NCBI GenBank assembly: GCA_007693955.1 | Contig: RECR01000066.1 | Span: 1 to 64,000, forward strand | From: Gloeocapsa sp. DLM2.Bin57 | GTDB taxonomy: Bacteria > Cyanobacteriota > Cyanobacteriia > Cyanobacteriales > Gloeocapsaceae | Length of the DNA stretch: 64,000 bases | Reading direction: 5' to 3' | Part shown: piece by piece, positions 20,420 to 29,565 of the stretch | Position numbering within the stretch: position 1 is the stretch's first letter | Layout of the letters: each line of letters opens with the position of its first letter | Notes under the pieces: model-generated | Seen by the model: only the letters and a program-made list of their open reading frames with translations | What the model was told of the DNA's origin: nothing | The model's database searches: none | Made by a program: the position numbers and the translations under genes

Positions 20420-22067
20420 TTTCTAATAAAGATTTACCATCAAAGTAATCAGGAATGGGGACATTGAGCAAATGCAACATAGTTGCGGGTAAATCTACCA
20501 CATTACCACTACCAAAACTAGAATTAGGAGTAATCCCAGGTCCTGTCGCCATTAAAAAGCCTCTTTCCCGATGTCCACCAGGGCGAAAATAGGGAACAGG
20601 TCCAATACGACCAAATTGAGGACTATCCACCACATCAACGGGAGTATCGTACCATTTAACGATTAAATCTGCATCAGGAAGTTTAGACTCATCTTCCAGG
20701 GGTGATTGACGAGTACGAATAACTCGTTTAACTACAGGTTTTCCAGTTCTCGCGTTCACAATTTGAGAGAGAAATTGGGTAATTTCCTCACAAAGTCCAT
20801 CATACTCAGATGGTTCGACGATTCCTTGAGCTTCTCGACCTTTAAGATTAATGCGAATTTGACCATCAGTAAAGGTAGGTAAAGCAAAAGCTTTCATTTG
20901 AGACCAGAGAGGTTGATACCAACGTGAAGGCATCCAAGCTAAATTATGTGACCCATCTAATAAGGAGAAAGGACAATCTAGACCATTTTGGGGAGAAGAG
21001 AGTAAATTACTTGGTGTCCATGATTTGAACAATTTTTGTGCCCAATTTTGAGGTGTATTTCTCACCCAGATTTCCCCTAGCCAAGAATTGCGCACAGGAT
21101 TAGTAATCATTGGTCCTGGAGGAGTATCAATTTCACCTGGAGCTATAGCGGTTTTACCAGGAAAATTAAAGCGATAGAGATATTCTGGTAAAAAGAGCAT
21201 AGTTAGTAGATCAGCCATATTAACATCCATACCATGAAGAGAGAAAACTAGGGTATAGGCATTTTCAGGAGCTTGAGCGAGGATTTCTCCTACAGCTTGA
21301 TCTATATGTTCATAAACCTCTAACATCACATCAGGAGAGTTTTTATCTGGTTTTAGGGTTTGATAGAGAGGGTGATCAGGGTAACTATAGCCACATAAAT
21401 CATGACCTGCTGTATGAGTTTCGCTTAAAACCGTTAAAAAGAAATCCCAGGGTTCACGAGATAATAAATCCTGACAAATAGCCGAACGTTTAGCGATGTT
21501 CGTTTTTAAAACCTCTGGTAACCATTTACGGTACTTTTTATCCCACCAAATACCAATATCATTTTGATAAATTTGATCTTTACCGTGTTTCGCGGTAAGT
21601 TCTGGTAAGAGTTCAGGAGGAAGAGAATGACTCGGAGTGAAAGGATCATGACCACCCCAACCGAGAACTTGTAAACCGTTGACTTGTTCACACAGGGTTG
21701 ACACAGGAAGGTCAAAAATGGTAGCGCGCTGATTTTCTAATAGGGTATAAAAGGGTAAATACTCTTGATAATCGTAGCCTCCATTTCTAGTATCATAAGT
21801 CACTTGATAACTATCTTGGCGATAATCAACAGGAGTCCAATAACCCGTTTTATGGGGTAAACACCCAGTAGCAAAAATCACCCAGAGACATTCAGTAATT
21901 ACAAATTGATCTTTTTGTTCGGGATATTGAACCGGGTTAAAAAGTCGTCCGTAAGTACCTTGCGATCGCAATTTAGCCAAGTTTTTTAGGTAACCTTGTT
22001 TGATGTATTTTTCTAGTAAGATTGGATCAGCTGAATCTAAACCAATAGCAATAACAGGATTTTTCAT
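20394..22067 (-). CDS. Alkaline-phosphatase-superfamily phosphodiesterase
   Basis: A 557-residue metal enzyme of the type I phosphodiesterase/nucleotide-pyrophosphatase fold. Visible elements are AIGLDSADPILLEKYI at the start (first metal Asp), SLHGMD near 280 and the late PYFRPGGHRERGFLMATGPGI with conserved His. The end, DLPATMLHLLNVPIPDYFDGKSLL, is a family hallmark. It may remove or transfer phosphate-linked groups on lipids or glycans; sulfatase activity is an alternative. No signal peptide is seen. Confidence 0.86.
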   Translation of the reverse strand: MKNPVIAIGLDSADPILLEKYIKQGYLKNLAKLRSQGTYGRLFNPVQYPEQKDQFVITECLWVIFATGCLPHKTGYWTPVDYRQDSYQVTYDTRNGGYDYQEYLPFYTLLENQRATIFDLPVSTLCEQVNGLQVLGWGGHDPFTPSHSLPPELLPELTAKHGKDQIYQNDIGIWWDKKYRKWLPEVLKTNIAKRSAICQDLLSREPWDFFLTVLSETHTAGHDLCGYSYPDHPLYQTLKPDKNSPDVMLEVYEHIDQAVGEILAQAPENAYTLVFSLHGMDVNMADLLTMLFLPEYLYRFNFPGKTAIAPGEIDTPPGPMITNPVRNSWLGEIWVRNTPQNWAQKLFKSWTPSNLLSSPQNGLDCPFSLLDGSHNLAWMPSRWYQPLWSQMKAFALPTFTDGQIRINLKGREAQGIVEPSEYDGLCEEITQFLSQIVNARTGKPVVKRVIRTRQSPLEDESKLPDADLIVKWYDTPVDVVDSPQFGRIGPVPYFRPGGHRERGFLMATGPGITPNSSFGSGNVVDLPATMLHLLNVPIPDYFDGKSLLENELRTTSV

Positions 22068-22079
22068 AATTTTAGTCTT

Positions 22080-22967
22080 TTAAATTTTCCTTCTTTCCCA
22101 AAAACAGCCTACGCTATGGACAATTTGCGTTAATACTAGTAATCCTGACATAACAGGAGCTTTAAAAGAAAACCCTCTTCTAAAAGGGTAAAGTAGTAAA
22201 TTAATGTAAAAAGGCGATGATTCTGGCTTAATTTTACCTAAATCTCGTTTAGCCCTAGCTTGATTAAAATGGATTGCACCTCTACCATAGTTAAAATGTT
22301 GACGACAGAATTTAGATAAGGTCAGATAATGATAGTGGTAAACCAAAGCTTCAGGAACATAAATCATTTTATAGCCTAATTGTAAAGCGCGATCGCATAA
22401 TTCTCGATCCTCAGCAGCAGCTAAAGGAAATTTTTCACTAAATCCCTCGAGACTTTGAAATATTTCCCGAGACACAGCAAAGTTGTTAGAAGTGAAAAAG
22501 CTAGTTTGACGAGTTTTGGTTTCCTCACTATTATAATAACCATAAAGATAATCAACTAATAACTGACTTGTCGTAGAAAAGAGATTATCTGGTAAGCCAT
22601 TGACTGTGCGACCACCGATAAAACAATCAGGATTTTTAACAAACTCCTCAGCTAATGTCTGTAACCAATTTACATCGGGTGCACAATCATCATCTGTAAA
22701 AGCGAGGAACTCTCCTTGAGCATGGTTACTACCTAAATTGCGAGCTACAGAAGGACCTTGATTCTTTTGTTTTAATAGTATCAAAGTCAGTTGAGACTGC
22801 CAAGGTGCAATCACTTCCTCTAAACTCATAGGACTACCATCGTCCACAATAATTACCTCAAACTTATCACTAGGATAATTTAACTTTGATAATGCTGCTA
22901 AACAGTTAGATAACTTGTCTGGACGTGCATAAGTAGGAATAATAATCGAAAAAAAAGGAAGGTTCAT
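22080..22967 (-). CDS. Family 2 glycosyltransferase
   Basis: A 295-residue GT-A protein whose motifs parallel those at 19508-20419: FSIIIPTYARPDKLSNCL, VIIVDDGSPMSLEEV, SVARNLGSNHAQGEFLAFTDDDCAPDVNWL and AAAEDRELCDRALQLGYKM. The two genes appear to be paralogues flanking the phosphodiesterase. A weak C-terminal hydrophobic segment (270-288) suggests membrane association. Confidence 0.93.
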   Translation of the reverse strand: MNLPFFSIIIPTYARPDKLSNCLAALSKLNYPSDKFEVIIVDDGSPMSLEEVIAPWQSQLTLILLKQKNQGPSVARNLGSNHAQGEFLAFTDDDCAPDVNWLQTLAEEFVKNPDCFIGGRTVNGLPDNLFSTTSQLLVDYLYGYYNSEETKTRQTSFFTSNNFAVSREIFQSLEGFSEKFPLAAAEDRELCDRALQLGYKMIYVPEALVYHYHYLTLSKFCRQHFNYGRGAIHFNQARAKRDLGKIKPESSPFYINLLLYPFRRGFSFKAPVMSGLLVLTQIVHSVGCFWERRKI

Positions 22968-22972
22968 TGTTC

Positions 22973-23953
22973 TTAAGATAGATAACCTTGACTACGATAC
23001 CAAGAGACTAGTTGTTTAATTGCCTCCTCTGGTGCAATTTGAGGAGAATAGTTTAACTCTGTCATAGCTTTGGAGATGTCATTATAGCGATTGCCTAAAA
23101 AAATATCATAACGATGATGACCTGGTATTTGTCTGCCTAAATTATGGTAAATCCATTCGGTGATCGCATTATAACTTTGATAGGGAAAAGCGGGTAATTG
23201 TTTGCCAGTATAGTTAACTTGAAGAGTATCAGCAATGGCTTTAACTATATTTTTGACTTTTATAGGTTCTTTAGCTGCAAGATTATAAATTTCTCCTTCG
23301 ATACCAGGAGTTTGAGCACATAATTTTAATCCTTGCACAACATCAGAAATATGTCCTAAATGATAGTAATTTTCCCCTGTTCCAATTAAAGCAAAATTAC
23401 CTGTAGCGATTTCTCGCGCTAACCCTAACCAGCTTAAATAACCTTCTCCACATACTCCTGATAATCTAGCAATGACCACAGGTAAACCCTGTTCTTGATA
23501 TGCTTGTAAAAATACCTGCTCTGCTAGTAATTTCGTAGTTCTATAATAAGTATTGGGTTTAGGAGTTGTCTGCTCATTAACTTTCGATTGTTTGTTTGTT
23601 CCATACACCCCCGCTGTACTTAGATAAACCAACCTTTCTAGACTAGTTTTGTCAGCAATTTGAGCTAAATTTTTCGCTCCTTCAACGTTTATAGCATAAT
23701 AGGCTGTTTTAGGAACATTGCTCTTGGTACATTGTGCAGCCCCATGATAGACTTGTTGACAACCGTTCATAGCTTTAGTTAAACAATCTCGATCTTGAAT
23801 ATCTCCAGTAATTATTTCTATGTCTAAGGTTTCTAATGCAGTTAAATCACTATTGGGACGCACTAATACTTTAACTTCATATCCTTGTTCTGTAAGCATT
23901 TTGGTTAAATAACTACCAATAAACCCTGATGCTCCTGTTACTAAAACTTTCAT
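22973..23953 (-). CDS. NAD-dependent epimerase/dehydratase (extended SDR)
   Basis: A 326-residue Rossmann enzyme. VTGASGFIGSYLTKML binds NAD(P), ILITGDIQDRD-like IITGDIQDRD follows, and the catalytic triad is visible as the threonine/serine in LSTAGVYG and YYRTTKLLAEQ (YxxxK). Extended SDRs make or modify nucleotide sugars. It ends 5 nt before the GT2 gene and leads the minus-strand glycan operon (epimerase - GT2 - phosphodiesterase - GT2). Confidence 0.93.
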   Translation of the reverse strand: MKVLVTGASGFIGSYLTKMLTEQGYEVKVLVRPNSDLTALETLDIEIITGDIQDRDCLTKAMNGCQQVYHGAAQCTKSNVPKTAYYAINVEGAKNLAQIADKTSLERLVYLSTAGVYGTNKQSKVNEQTTPKPNTYYRTTKLLAEQVFLQAYQEQGLPVVIARLSGVCGEGYLSWLGLAREIATGNFALIGTGENYYHLGHISDVVQGLKLCAQTPGIEGEIYNLAAKEPIKVKNIVKAIADTLQVNYTGKQLPAFPYQSYNAITEWIYHNLGRQIPGHHRYDIFLGNRYNDISKAMTELNYSPQIAPEEAIKQLVSWYRSQGYLS

Positions 23954-24006
23954 GTTAATGGGTTACTAACTTTTATCTAATCTTAATATAATGGTTTTTT
24001 GCTAAA

Positions 24007-24219
24007 TCAAACGAAGTGATCTCGAAGAGATACGTTTCGCTGTCCGCACTTAATCAAATTAGTGTCGGCGATCGCTTTTAACAGTTTTCGATTAGCAGAT
24101 ACAAAACAATCAGCTAACCCAAATTTGGCGGTTAAGAATATGTCTATATCTTCTGTTGGTATTTCTTCTGACAAGTTAATTGTTTTTGATAAGTTCCCAT
24201 ATTTTTTCTCTGCTATCAT
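24007..24219 (-). pseudogene. Truncated PIN-domain (VapC-like) toxin remnant
   Basis: The readable part (about 70 codons) keeps the C-terminal half of a PIN nuclease (TEDIDIFLTAKFGLADCFVSANRKLLKAI), with the late acidic residue in LADCFVSANR, but the N-terminal half with the first catalytic Asp is absent. The final codons run into a dispersed repeat at 24012-24052. It overlaps the antitoxin gene upstream by 44 nt, the usual toxin-antitoxin order. Confidence 0.65.
24012..24052. repeat. Dispersed repeat copy at the PIN remnant
   Basis: Contains GTGATCTCGAAGAGATACGT, a near-perfect palindrome around TCTCGAAGAGA, matching 47605-47640. It ends the frame of the PIN-domain remnant. Confidence 0.65.
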
Positions 24220-24379
24220 AGCCTTGATCTTTGGCTATTTGCCTCATACTTTCAAAGTCATCCTCTTGATCTTGGTCAATTAAAATAATATCTCTTTCAC
24301 CGTCTTGAATTTCTGGAGGTATGGTAGCTTTCAATTCTCCATTATTTACTATTGCTTTAGTGTGTAATCTGATTTTCAT
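24176..24379 (-). CDS. Antitoxin-like small protein
   Basis: The 67-residue protein has an N-terminal beta-rich region typical of AbrB-type or related antitoxins (MKIRLHTKAIVNNGELKATIPPEI) and a helical, acidic C-terminus (FESMRQIAKDQGYDSREKIW). It directly precedes and overlaps a PIN-domain remnant, which supports a former toxin-antitoxin pair. With a broken toxin it may only be a relic. Confidence 0.55.
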   Translation of the reverse strand: MKIRLHTKAIVNNGELKATIPPEIQDGERDIILIDQDQEDDFESMRQIAKDQGYDSREKIWELIKNN

Positions 24380-24475
24380 CGTGGCTAATCTAGCTAATTT
24401 AGTTTTGATACTGGCTATGATTCTATGATAAACTTACTAAAAAGCATAATCCCTTTGGTTAAATAAGCAAGATTA

Positions 24476-25885
24476 ATGAGTTTTTTTGAGAAATTAAACC
24501 AAGCGATCTCCCTCAATCAAAGTTTGTTAGTAGTAGGGTTAGATCCTAATCCTGAAATGTTACCTCAAAAATATAACCTCAGAGAATGGTTAAAGGAGAT
24601 CATCTCCCAAACTCAAGATCATGTCTGTGCTTATAAACCTACATTAGGATTTTATCAAGCCTTGGGGGTAGAGGGAATAGAATTATTAATCGAAATTATC
24701 GCTAGTATCCCTAAAAATATTCCGATTATTTTAGATGCTAAACATAGTGATCTTAACAGTAGCAGTGTCTTTGCTGAGACTATTTTTGAAAGTTGGGGAG
24801 TAGATGGGGTTACCCTTAATCCTTATCCAGGACAAGATCAAGCCACACCCTTTTTATTATATCCTGATAAAGGAGTATTTTTACTCTGTTGTACCTCTAA
24901 TCCTGGTGCAGTTATTCTACAAGAGTACCCTAGCGGAGCGTATCCTTTTTATCTACAATTAATTAAAGAAGCGAGAAACTGGGGTTCACCAGAACAAGTC
25001 TTTTTAGAAGTAGGAACTAGTCAAACCAGCGTATTAAGTAAAATTCGCTCTTTAGCACCAGAAAGAACTATACTATTACGTAGTTTTTGGGGAGAAGGAG
25101 ATCACCTCAAGGAAATCTTAACCACTGGTTTAGATCAAAATGGTACAGGTTTAATCTTACCTATTCCCCAAGATTGGTTAAGTGAAGATAATCTGCAACA
25201 GAGAGTTGAAAACCTTAAACAACAAGTCAACGAGATTAGAATTACCCATACTCAGAATAACAATAGTTGTGAATTATGGACACCTGATATCTGTTTATTA
25301 GCAGAACATCCTTATCAAGAATTAATCCTGCAATTATATGATATAGGTTGTTTACTATTTGGAGAATTTGTCCAAGCTTCTGGGGCGATTTTTCCCTACT
25401 ATGTCGATTTAAGAAAGATTATTTCTCAACCTCAATTATTCCACCAAGTTTTATTAGCTTACGCCAAAATAGTAGAGAAGTTAACCTTTGATCGTATTGC
25501 AGGGATTCCCTATGGTGCATTACCTACAGCTACTGGTTTAGCCCTAATGTTACATCATCCGATGATTTTTCCCCGTAAAGAAGTTAAAGCCCATGGTACA
25601 CGTCGTCTGATTGAGGGACATTATCAGGAAGGAGAAAAAGTAGTTGTTATTGATGATATCTTAATTTCTGGTAAAAGTGCTCTAGAAGGTGCAGAAAAGT
25701 TAACATCCTGTGGTTTAATTGTAGAAGATATCGTTGTGTTTATTAATCATGAACAGGGTGTACAAGAGAGACTACAAGCGGCGGGTTATCAAGCTCATGC
25801 AGTTTTAACTATTTCTGAGATAACCCAAACCCTATACGAAGCAGGAAGAATTACTAAAGAACAATATCAATGTCTCAAGGATTAA
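24476..25885 (+). CDS. Bifunctional orotidine-5'-phosphate decarboxylase/orotate phosphoribosyltransferase
   Basis: One 469-residue chain covers the last two steps of UMP synthesis. Residues 1-260 are a type-2 OMP decarboxylase (LVVGLDPNPEMLPQ; CAYKPTLGFYQALG; IILDAKHSDLNSSSVFAE gives the catalytic DxKxxD). Residues 290-469 are PyrE (ERL-like KLTFDRIAGIPYGALP; RKEVKAHGTRRLIEGH; PRPP loop VVVIDDILISGKSALEG). The domain order is decarboxylase first, the reverse of animal UMP synthase. Confidence 0.95.
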   Translation: MSFFEKLNQAISLNQSLLVVGLDPNPEMLPQKYNLREWLKEIISQTQDHVCAYKPTLGFYQALGVEGIELLIEIIASIPKNIPIILDAKHSDLNSSSVFAETIFESWGVDGVTLNPYPGQDQATPFLLYPDKGVFLLCCTSNPGAVILQEYPSGAYPFYLQLIKEARNWGSPEQVFLEVGTSQTSVLSKIRSLAPERTILLRSFWGEGDHLKEILTTGLDQNGTGLILPIPQDWLSEDNLQQRVENLKQQVNEIRITHTQNNNSCELWTPDICLLAEHPYQELILQLYDIGCLLFGEFVQASGAIFPYYVDLRKIISQPQLFHQVLLAYAKIVEKLTFDRIAGIPYGALPTATGLALMLHHPMIFPRKEVKAHGTRRLIEGHYQEGEKVVVIDDILISGKSALEGAEKLTSCGLIVEDIVVFINHEQGVQERLQAAGYQAHAVLTISEITQTLYEAGRITKEQYQCLKD

Positions 25886-25893
25886 TAGCGAAT

Positions 25894-26865
25894 ATGGATA
25901 TTAAAAACGGTTTTGTGGGCACAATTGGCAATACACCCTTAATTAGACTAAATACTTTTAGTGAAGCTACAGGTTGTGAGATTTTAGGTAAAGCAGAGTT
26001 TCTCAATCCTGGTGGTAGCGTCAAAGATCGCGCAGCTTTATATATTATCGAAGACGCAGAAGCAAAAGGTCTGCTCTTACCTGGTGGGACTGTGGTAGAA
26101 GGTACAGCAGGGAATACGGGTATTGGTTTAGCGCACATATGTAATGCAAAAGGTTATAAATGCTTGATTGTTATCCCCGAGACTCAATCTCAAGAGAAAA
26201 TGGACACACTCAGGTTACTAGGGGCCCAAGTTAGACCTGTACCTGCTGTACCCTATAAAAACCCCAATAACTATGTTAAACTCTCAGGGCGTATCGCTGA
26301 AGAGATGGAAAACGCGATCTGGGCTAATCAGTTTGATAATCTAGCTAATCGTCAGGCACATTATGAAACCACAGGACCAGAAATTTGGTCCCAAACCGAT
26401 GGTAAAATAGACGCTTGGGTAGCTGCTACCGGTACTGGTGGTACTTACGCGGGAGTTGCTTTATTTTTAAAGGAACAAAATCCCGACATTAAGTGCGTTG
26501 TCGCAGATCCCCTGGGGAGTGGTTTATATAGCTACGTTAAAACCGGAGAAATTAACATAGAGGGAAGTTCCATCACCGAGGGTATCGGTAATAGTCGTAT
26601 CACCGCTAATATGCAGAATGTACCTATAGATGATGCAATTCAAGTAGAAGATCCTGAAGCAGTAAAAGTAATCTATCAATTATTGCGTCAAGAAGGTCTG
26701 TTTATGGGTGGATCTGTAGGGATCAATGTAGCTGCTGCTGTAGCCTTAGCTAAGGAACTAGGACCAGGTCATACTATTGTAACGGTACTTTGTGATGGTG
26801 GGGGACGTTATCAGTCTCGACTCTATAATTCTGATTGGTTGAAAGCAAAGGGTCTTTTGATTTAA
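25894..26865 (+). CDS. cysK: Cysteine synthase (O-acetylserine sulfhydrylase), PLP enzyme
   Basis: The PLP-lysine motif is NPGGSVKDRAALYI near residue 40, the substrate loop EGTAGNTG near 68, and the phosphate-cup GTGGT near 180; SVGINVAAAVALA closes the fold. The protein makes L-cysteine from O-acetylserine and sulfide; a cystathionine-beta-synthase-like or other beta-replacement substrate cannot be ruled out. The preferred start is the ATG 8 nt after the pyrimidine gene's stop (protein MDIKNGFVG); an in-frame ATG at 25870 would overlap that gene. Confidence 0.92.
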   Translation: MDIKNGFVGTIGNTPLIRLNTFSEATGCEILGKAEFLNPGGSVKDRAALYIIEDAEAKGLLLPGGTVVEGTAGNTGIGLAHICNAKGYKCLIVIPETQSQEKMDTLRLLGAQVRPVPAVPYKNPNNYVKLSGRIAEEMENAIWANQFDNLANRQAHYETTGPEIWSQTDGKIDAWVAATGTGGTYAGVALFLKEQNPDIKCVVADPLGSGLYSYVKTGEINIEGSSITEGIGNSRITANMQNVPIDDAIQVEDPEAVKVIYQLLRQEGLFMGGSVGINVAAAVALAKELGPGHTIVTVLCDGGGRYQSRLYNSDWLKAKGLLI

Positions 26866-26886
26866 TACTATGAGGACTAATCTATT

Positions 26887-27477
26887 ATGTTATGGCCCTA
26901 CAAAACTCCAGGGATATCTGATCATCTCTTTGAAAGACTTCCTGGTATTCCTTTGAGTAAAAAAGAAGTGCGTTTATTGCTCATTTCAGCTTTACAAATC
27001 AAAGAAAAATCTATTCTCTGGGATATCGGCGCAGGAACTGGAACAATTCCTGTAGAAATTGGCTTATTATGTCCCGATGCTCAAATCATTGCGGTAGAAA
27101 GAGACGAAGAGGTAGCTAATTTAATTCGTTATAATTGCAGTAGATTTGGGGTAAGTAATGTTCAAGTCTTAGAAGAAGAAGCCCCGGAATGTTTTGCCCA
27201 TTTACAACCTCCACCAGATCGTATTTGTTTAGAAGGGGGAAAACCCGTTAAAGAAATCTTGCAAAAAGCCTGGCAATATCTACAGTCAGGAGGAAGGGTA
27301 GTAGCCACCGCGAGCAGTTTAGAGCAGTTATATTTATTATCAGAAGGCTTAGCAGAATTACAAGCTCGTAATATAGAGGTAGTTCAATCAGCGATTAATC
27401 GTTTAGAGACAAGAGGAATACAACAAGTCTTTGCTGCGGTAGATCCGATGTTTATCCTGAGTGGGGATAAGTTTTAA
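26887..27477 (+). CDS. cbiT: Cobalt-precorrin-6B (C15)-methyltransferase, stand-alone CbiT
   Basis: A 196-residue Rossmann methyltransferase of the corrin pathway. GIPLSKKEVRLLLISAL and the SAM site WDIGAGTGTIPVEIGL near 48, then AVERDEEVANLIRYN, match CbiT or the C-terminal half of CobL, which methylates C15 and decarboxylates. It stands alone here without the CbiE half and 21 nt after cysK. Confidence 0.88.
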   Translation: MLWPYKTPGISDHLFERLPGIPLSKKEVRLLLISALQIKEKSILWDIGAGTGTIPVEIGLLCPDAQIIAVERDEEVANLIRYNCSRFGVSNVQVLEEEAPECFAHLQPPPDRICLEGGKPVKEILQKAWQYLQSGGRVVATASSLEQLYLLSEGLAELQARNIEVVQSAINRLETRGIQQVFAAVDPMFILSGDKF

Positions 27478-27546
27478 CCCATTATCAGAGTTAATTTGTT
27501 AAGCTTCTATTAATAGCTTCTTAACCTTTTCTTATTTTAAGTATAA

Positions 27547-28431
27547 ATGTCACCTCAACGTCTTGTTAGCGCTTTAGTCGCGATCGCCATTGCTTTTTTA
27601 ATGATTATCCTAGGAAGTTGGTACTTTACCCTAGGATTTTCGCTGATTGTGTTTTTAGGACAATTGGAATTATTTAAACTAATCCAAGCTAAGGGTATAA
27701 TTCCTGCTACTAAAACTACTCTAGTTGCTTCGCAAATTTTGTTAATTACGGCCACTGTCACTCCCGAGTTAGTTGACGTTATTTTTCCCTTAGCTGGGGC
27801 TTTGACTTGTTTTTATTTGTTATTTCAATCTAAACCTGCGACTATTGCTGATTTATCTAGTTCTGTCTTTGGGTTATTCTACGGTGGTTACTTACCCTCT
27901 TTTTGGATTCGTTTAAGAGTAGGTTCAGATCTAACCTTACCTGATAATCAACTGTTTTTACAGGGATATTGGCCGGAATCTTGGTTGGATTGGCGCAGTT
28001 TTCCTGTGGCTTTAACAGTCACCTTATTCGCTTTTAGCTGTATTTGGGCGGCAGATATAGGCGCTTATTTAATGGGTAAATACTTTGGACGTACAAGACT
28101 CTCAGCCATTAGCCCTAAAAAAACCGTAGAAGGTGCTTTATTTGGTATCGCAGGAAGTATAGCAATTGGAGAGATTGGCGCTTGGTATTTAGGTTGGCCC
28201 GTTTGGGAGGTTACAGGGGCTATTTTTGGTTTATTGATTGGGGTAGTTAGTTTATTAGGTGATTTAACCGAATCGATGATTAAAAGAGACGCAGGGGTAA
28301 AAGACTCTGGACAACTCATACCTGGTCATGGTGGTATATTAGATCGCACTGATAGTTATGTCTTTACTGCGCCATTAGTATATTATTATATTTTTCTGTT
28401 ATTGCCCTTTATTGCCAAATTTCCCCGTTAG
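27547..28431 (+). CDS. cdsA: Phosphatidate cytidylyltransferase (CDP-diacylglycerol synthase)
   Basis: The 294-residue polytopic enzyme makes CDP-diacylglycerol for phosphatidylglycerol synthesis. The C-terminal family signature is intact: SPKKTVEGALFG near 192 and LGDLTESMIKRDAGVKDSG followed by PGHGGILDRTDS, which supplies the catalytic acidic residues. Multiple helices precede it. Its stop codon overlaps that of the convergent gene on the minus strand by 4 nt. Confidence 0.96.
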   Translation: MSPQRLVSALVAIAIAFLMIILGSWYFTLGFSLIVFLGQLELFKLIQAKGIIPATKTTLVASQILLITATVTPELVDVIFPLAGALTCFYLLFQSKPATIADLSSSVFGLFYGGYLPSFWIRLRVGSDLTLPDNQLFLQGYWPESWLDWRSFPVALTVTLFAFSCIWAADIGAYLMGKYFGRTRLSAISPKKTVEGALFGIAGSIAIGEIGAWYLGWPVWEVTGAIFGLLIGVVSLLGDLTESMIKRDAGVKDSGQLIPGHGGILDRTDSYVFTAPLVYYYIFLLLPFIAKFPR

Positions 28432-29375
28432 AGACTTTGTTGACCTTGGGGAGACCTAACAAAGCCTAAAAATGCTTCAACTTGTGGACTAGTTGGTTCT
28501 TTATAGACATAGTATAAAATTCTTTGCAGAGGATAATTACCATCATTGGGATTTAAACCATCTATTGGTAAAACTTTAGCCGTGGATTGATTGGCAATTT
28601 GACTATAGGTAGCATAGCTAATGGCGTCTGTACCAATATCCCGAATAATGGGGGTTGTTTCATCTACGGTGAGAGTAGTAATATTGGGGGTATTACCAAA
28701 CTCTTGACCTTGTAATGCTACTTCTTGGAAAAAACCATATGTCCCACTAGTAGGAGCACGATTAATTACTCTAATGGGTACATTGGGGCCGCCTACCTCT
28801 GACCAATTTTGAATTCTGCCTTGGAAAATACCAGCAACCTGTTGAGAGGTTAAACTACCTGTAAAAGGGTTATTTATACCCACAAAAACGGCGATCGCGT
28901 CTCGAACTACTGGTATGGATGCTAATCCTTGTTGTTGTTCTCCTGGAGTTAAAGGACGAGACATAGCAGCTATATCCACTTTTCCCTCTAACAATTCTCT
29001 TAGTCCTACTTCTGTACCACTTGCTCTAGCTATTACCATTGTGCCAGGGTATTGTTCCATAAAACCTTTTTTAAAAGCTTCATTTACCTGTACCATACTA
29101 GTAGAACCATTAATTCTGATGGTAGTTCCCATGGGGACTTGGGAAACAAAGGGTAAGTTTTGCTCAGTTGCAGTAGTAGGGTTAACAGGGATAGTAGGGG
29201 TTGTTTCTGCTACTGGTTCGGTAGGGGGTGTTTCTGTAATTGGTTGGGTAGGGGTTGTTTCTGCTACTGGTAAATTAGAGGATTGTTGCAAAAACCACCA
29301 GATACCCCCTCCAACTATACCACAGGTTATCAAAAAAGCTAGAACCAGAGGAAGGGTTTCGTTTTTCTGTGCCAT
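28428..29375 (-). CDS. Membrane-anchored PstS-like phosphate/substrate-binding protein
   Basis: The 315-residue protein has an N-terminal helix (LVLAFLITCGIVGGGIWWFL), a Thr/Pro-rich linker at about 38-75 built from TTPTxPV-type repeats, then a PBP-like domain (IRINGSTSMVQVNEAFKKGF; VIARASGTEVGLRELLEG; VINRAPTSGTYGFFQEVAL) with the Ser/Thr-rich oxyanion-binding loops seen in PstS. It would bind phosphate or a related anion outside the membrane, independent of the pst operon at 39-43 kb. It is convergent with cdsA. Confidence 0.85.
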   Translation of the reverse strand: MAQKNETLPLVLAFLITCGIVGGGIWWFLQQSSNLPVAETTPTQPITETPPTEPVAETTPTIPVNPTTATEQNLPFVSQVPMGTTIRINGSTSMVQVNEAFKKGFMEQYPGTMVIARASGTEVGLRELLEGKVDIAAMSRPLTPGEQQQGLASIPVVRDAIAVFVGINNPFTGSLTSQQVAGIFQGRIQNWSEVGGPNVPIRVINRAPTSGTYGFFQEVALQGQEFGNTPNITTLTVDETTPIIRDIGTDAISYATYSQIANQSTAKVLPIDGLNPNDGNYPLQRILYYVYKEPTSPQVEAFLGFVRSPQGQQSL

Positions 29376-29493
29376 GATTTTAACTCAATGAACTAATTAA
29401 ATTCTAACATCGTATTTTTTAAAGTAGCAAATTATATATACTTAATCTTTTTTTAATATAGCGCTACTTGAATAGGGAATAGGATAGTTTCAG

Positions 29494-29532
29494 AGTATGA
29501 TATATAAGAATAATAGCACCTAAAACCGTTCC
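29494..29532. repeat. Dispersed repeat copy, inverted relative to 38549-38586
   Basis: About 38 nt beginning AGTATGATATATA and ending near CCTAAAACCGTTC recur in reverse orientation at 38549-38586 with one central mismatch by eye. Both copies lie in non-coding gaps just past gene ends, which suggests a mobile or regulatory repeat. Confidence 0.7.
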
Positions 29533-29565
29533 ACCTAATATAGGTTTGATGACTCAAAAATGTCA

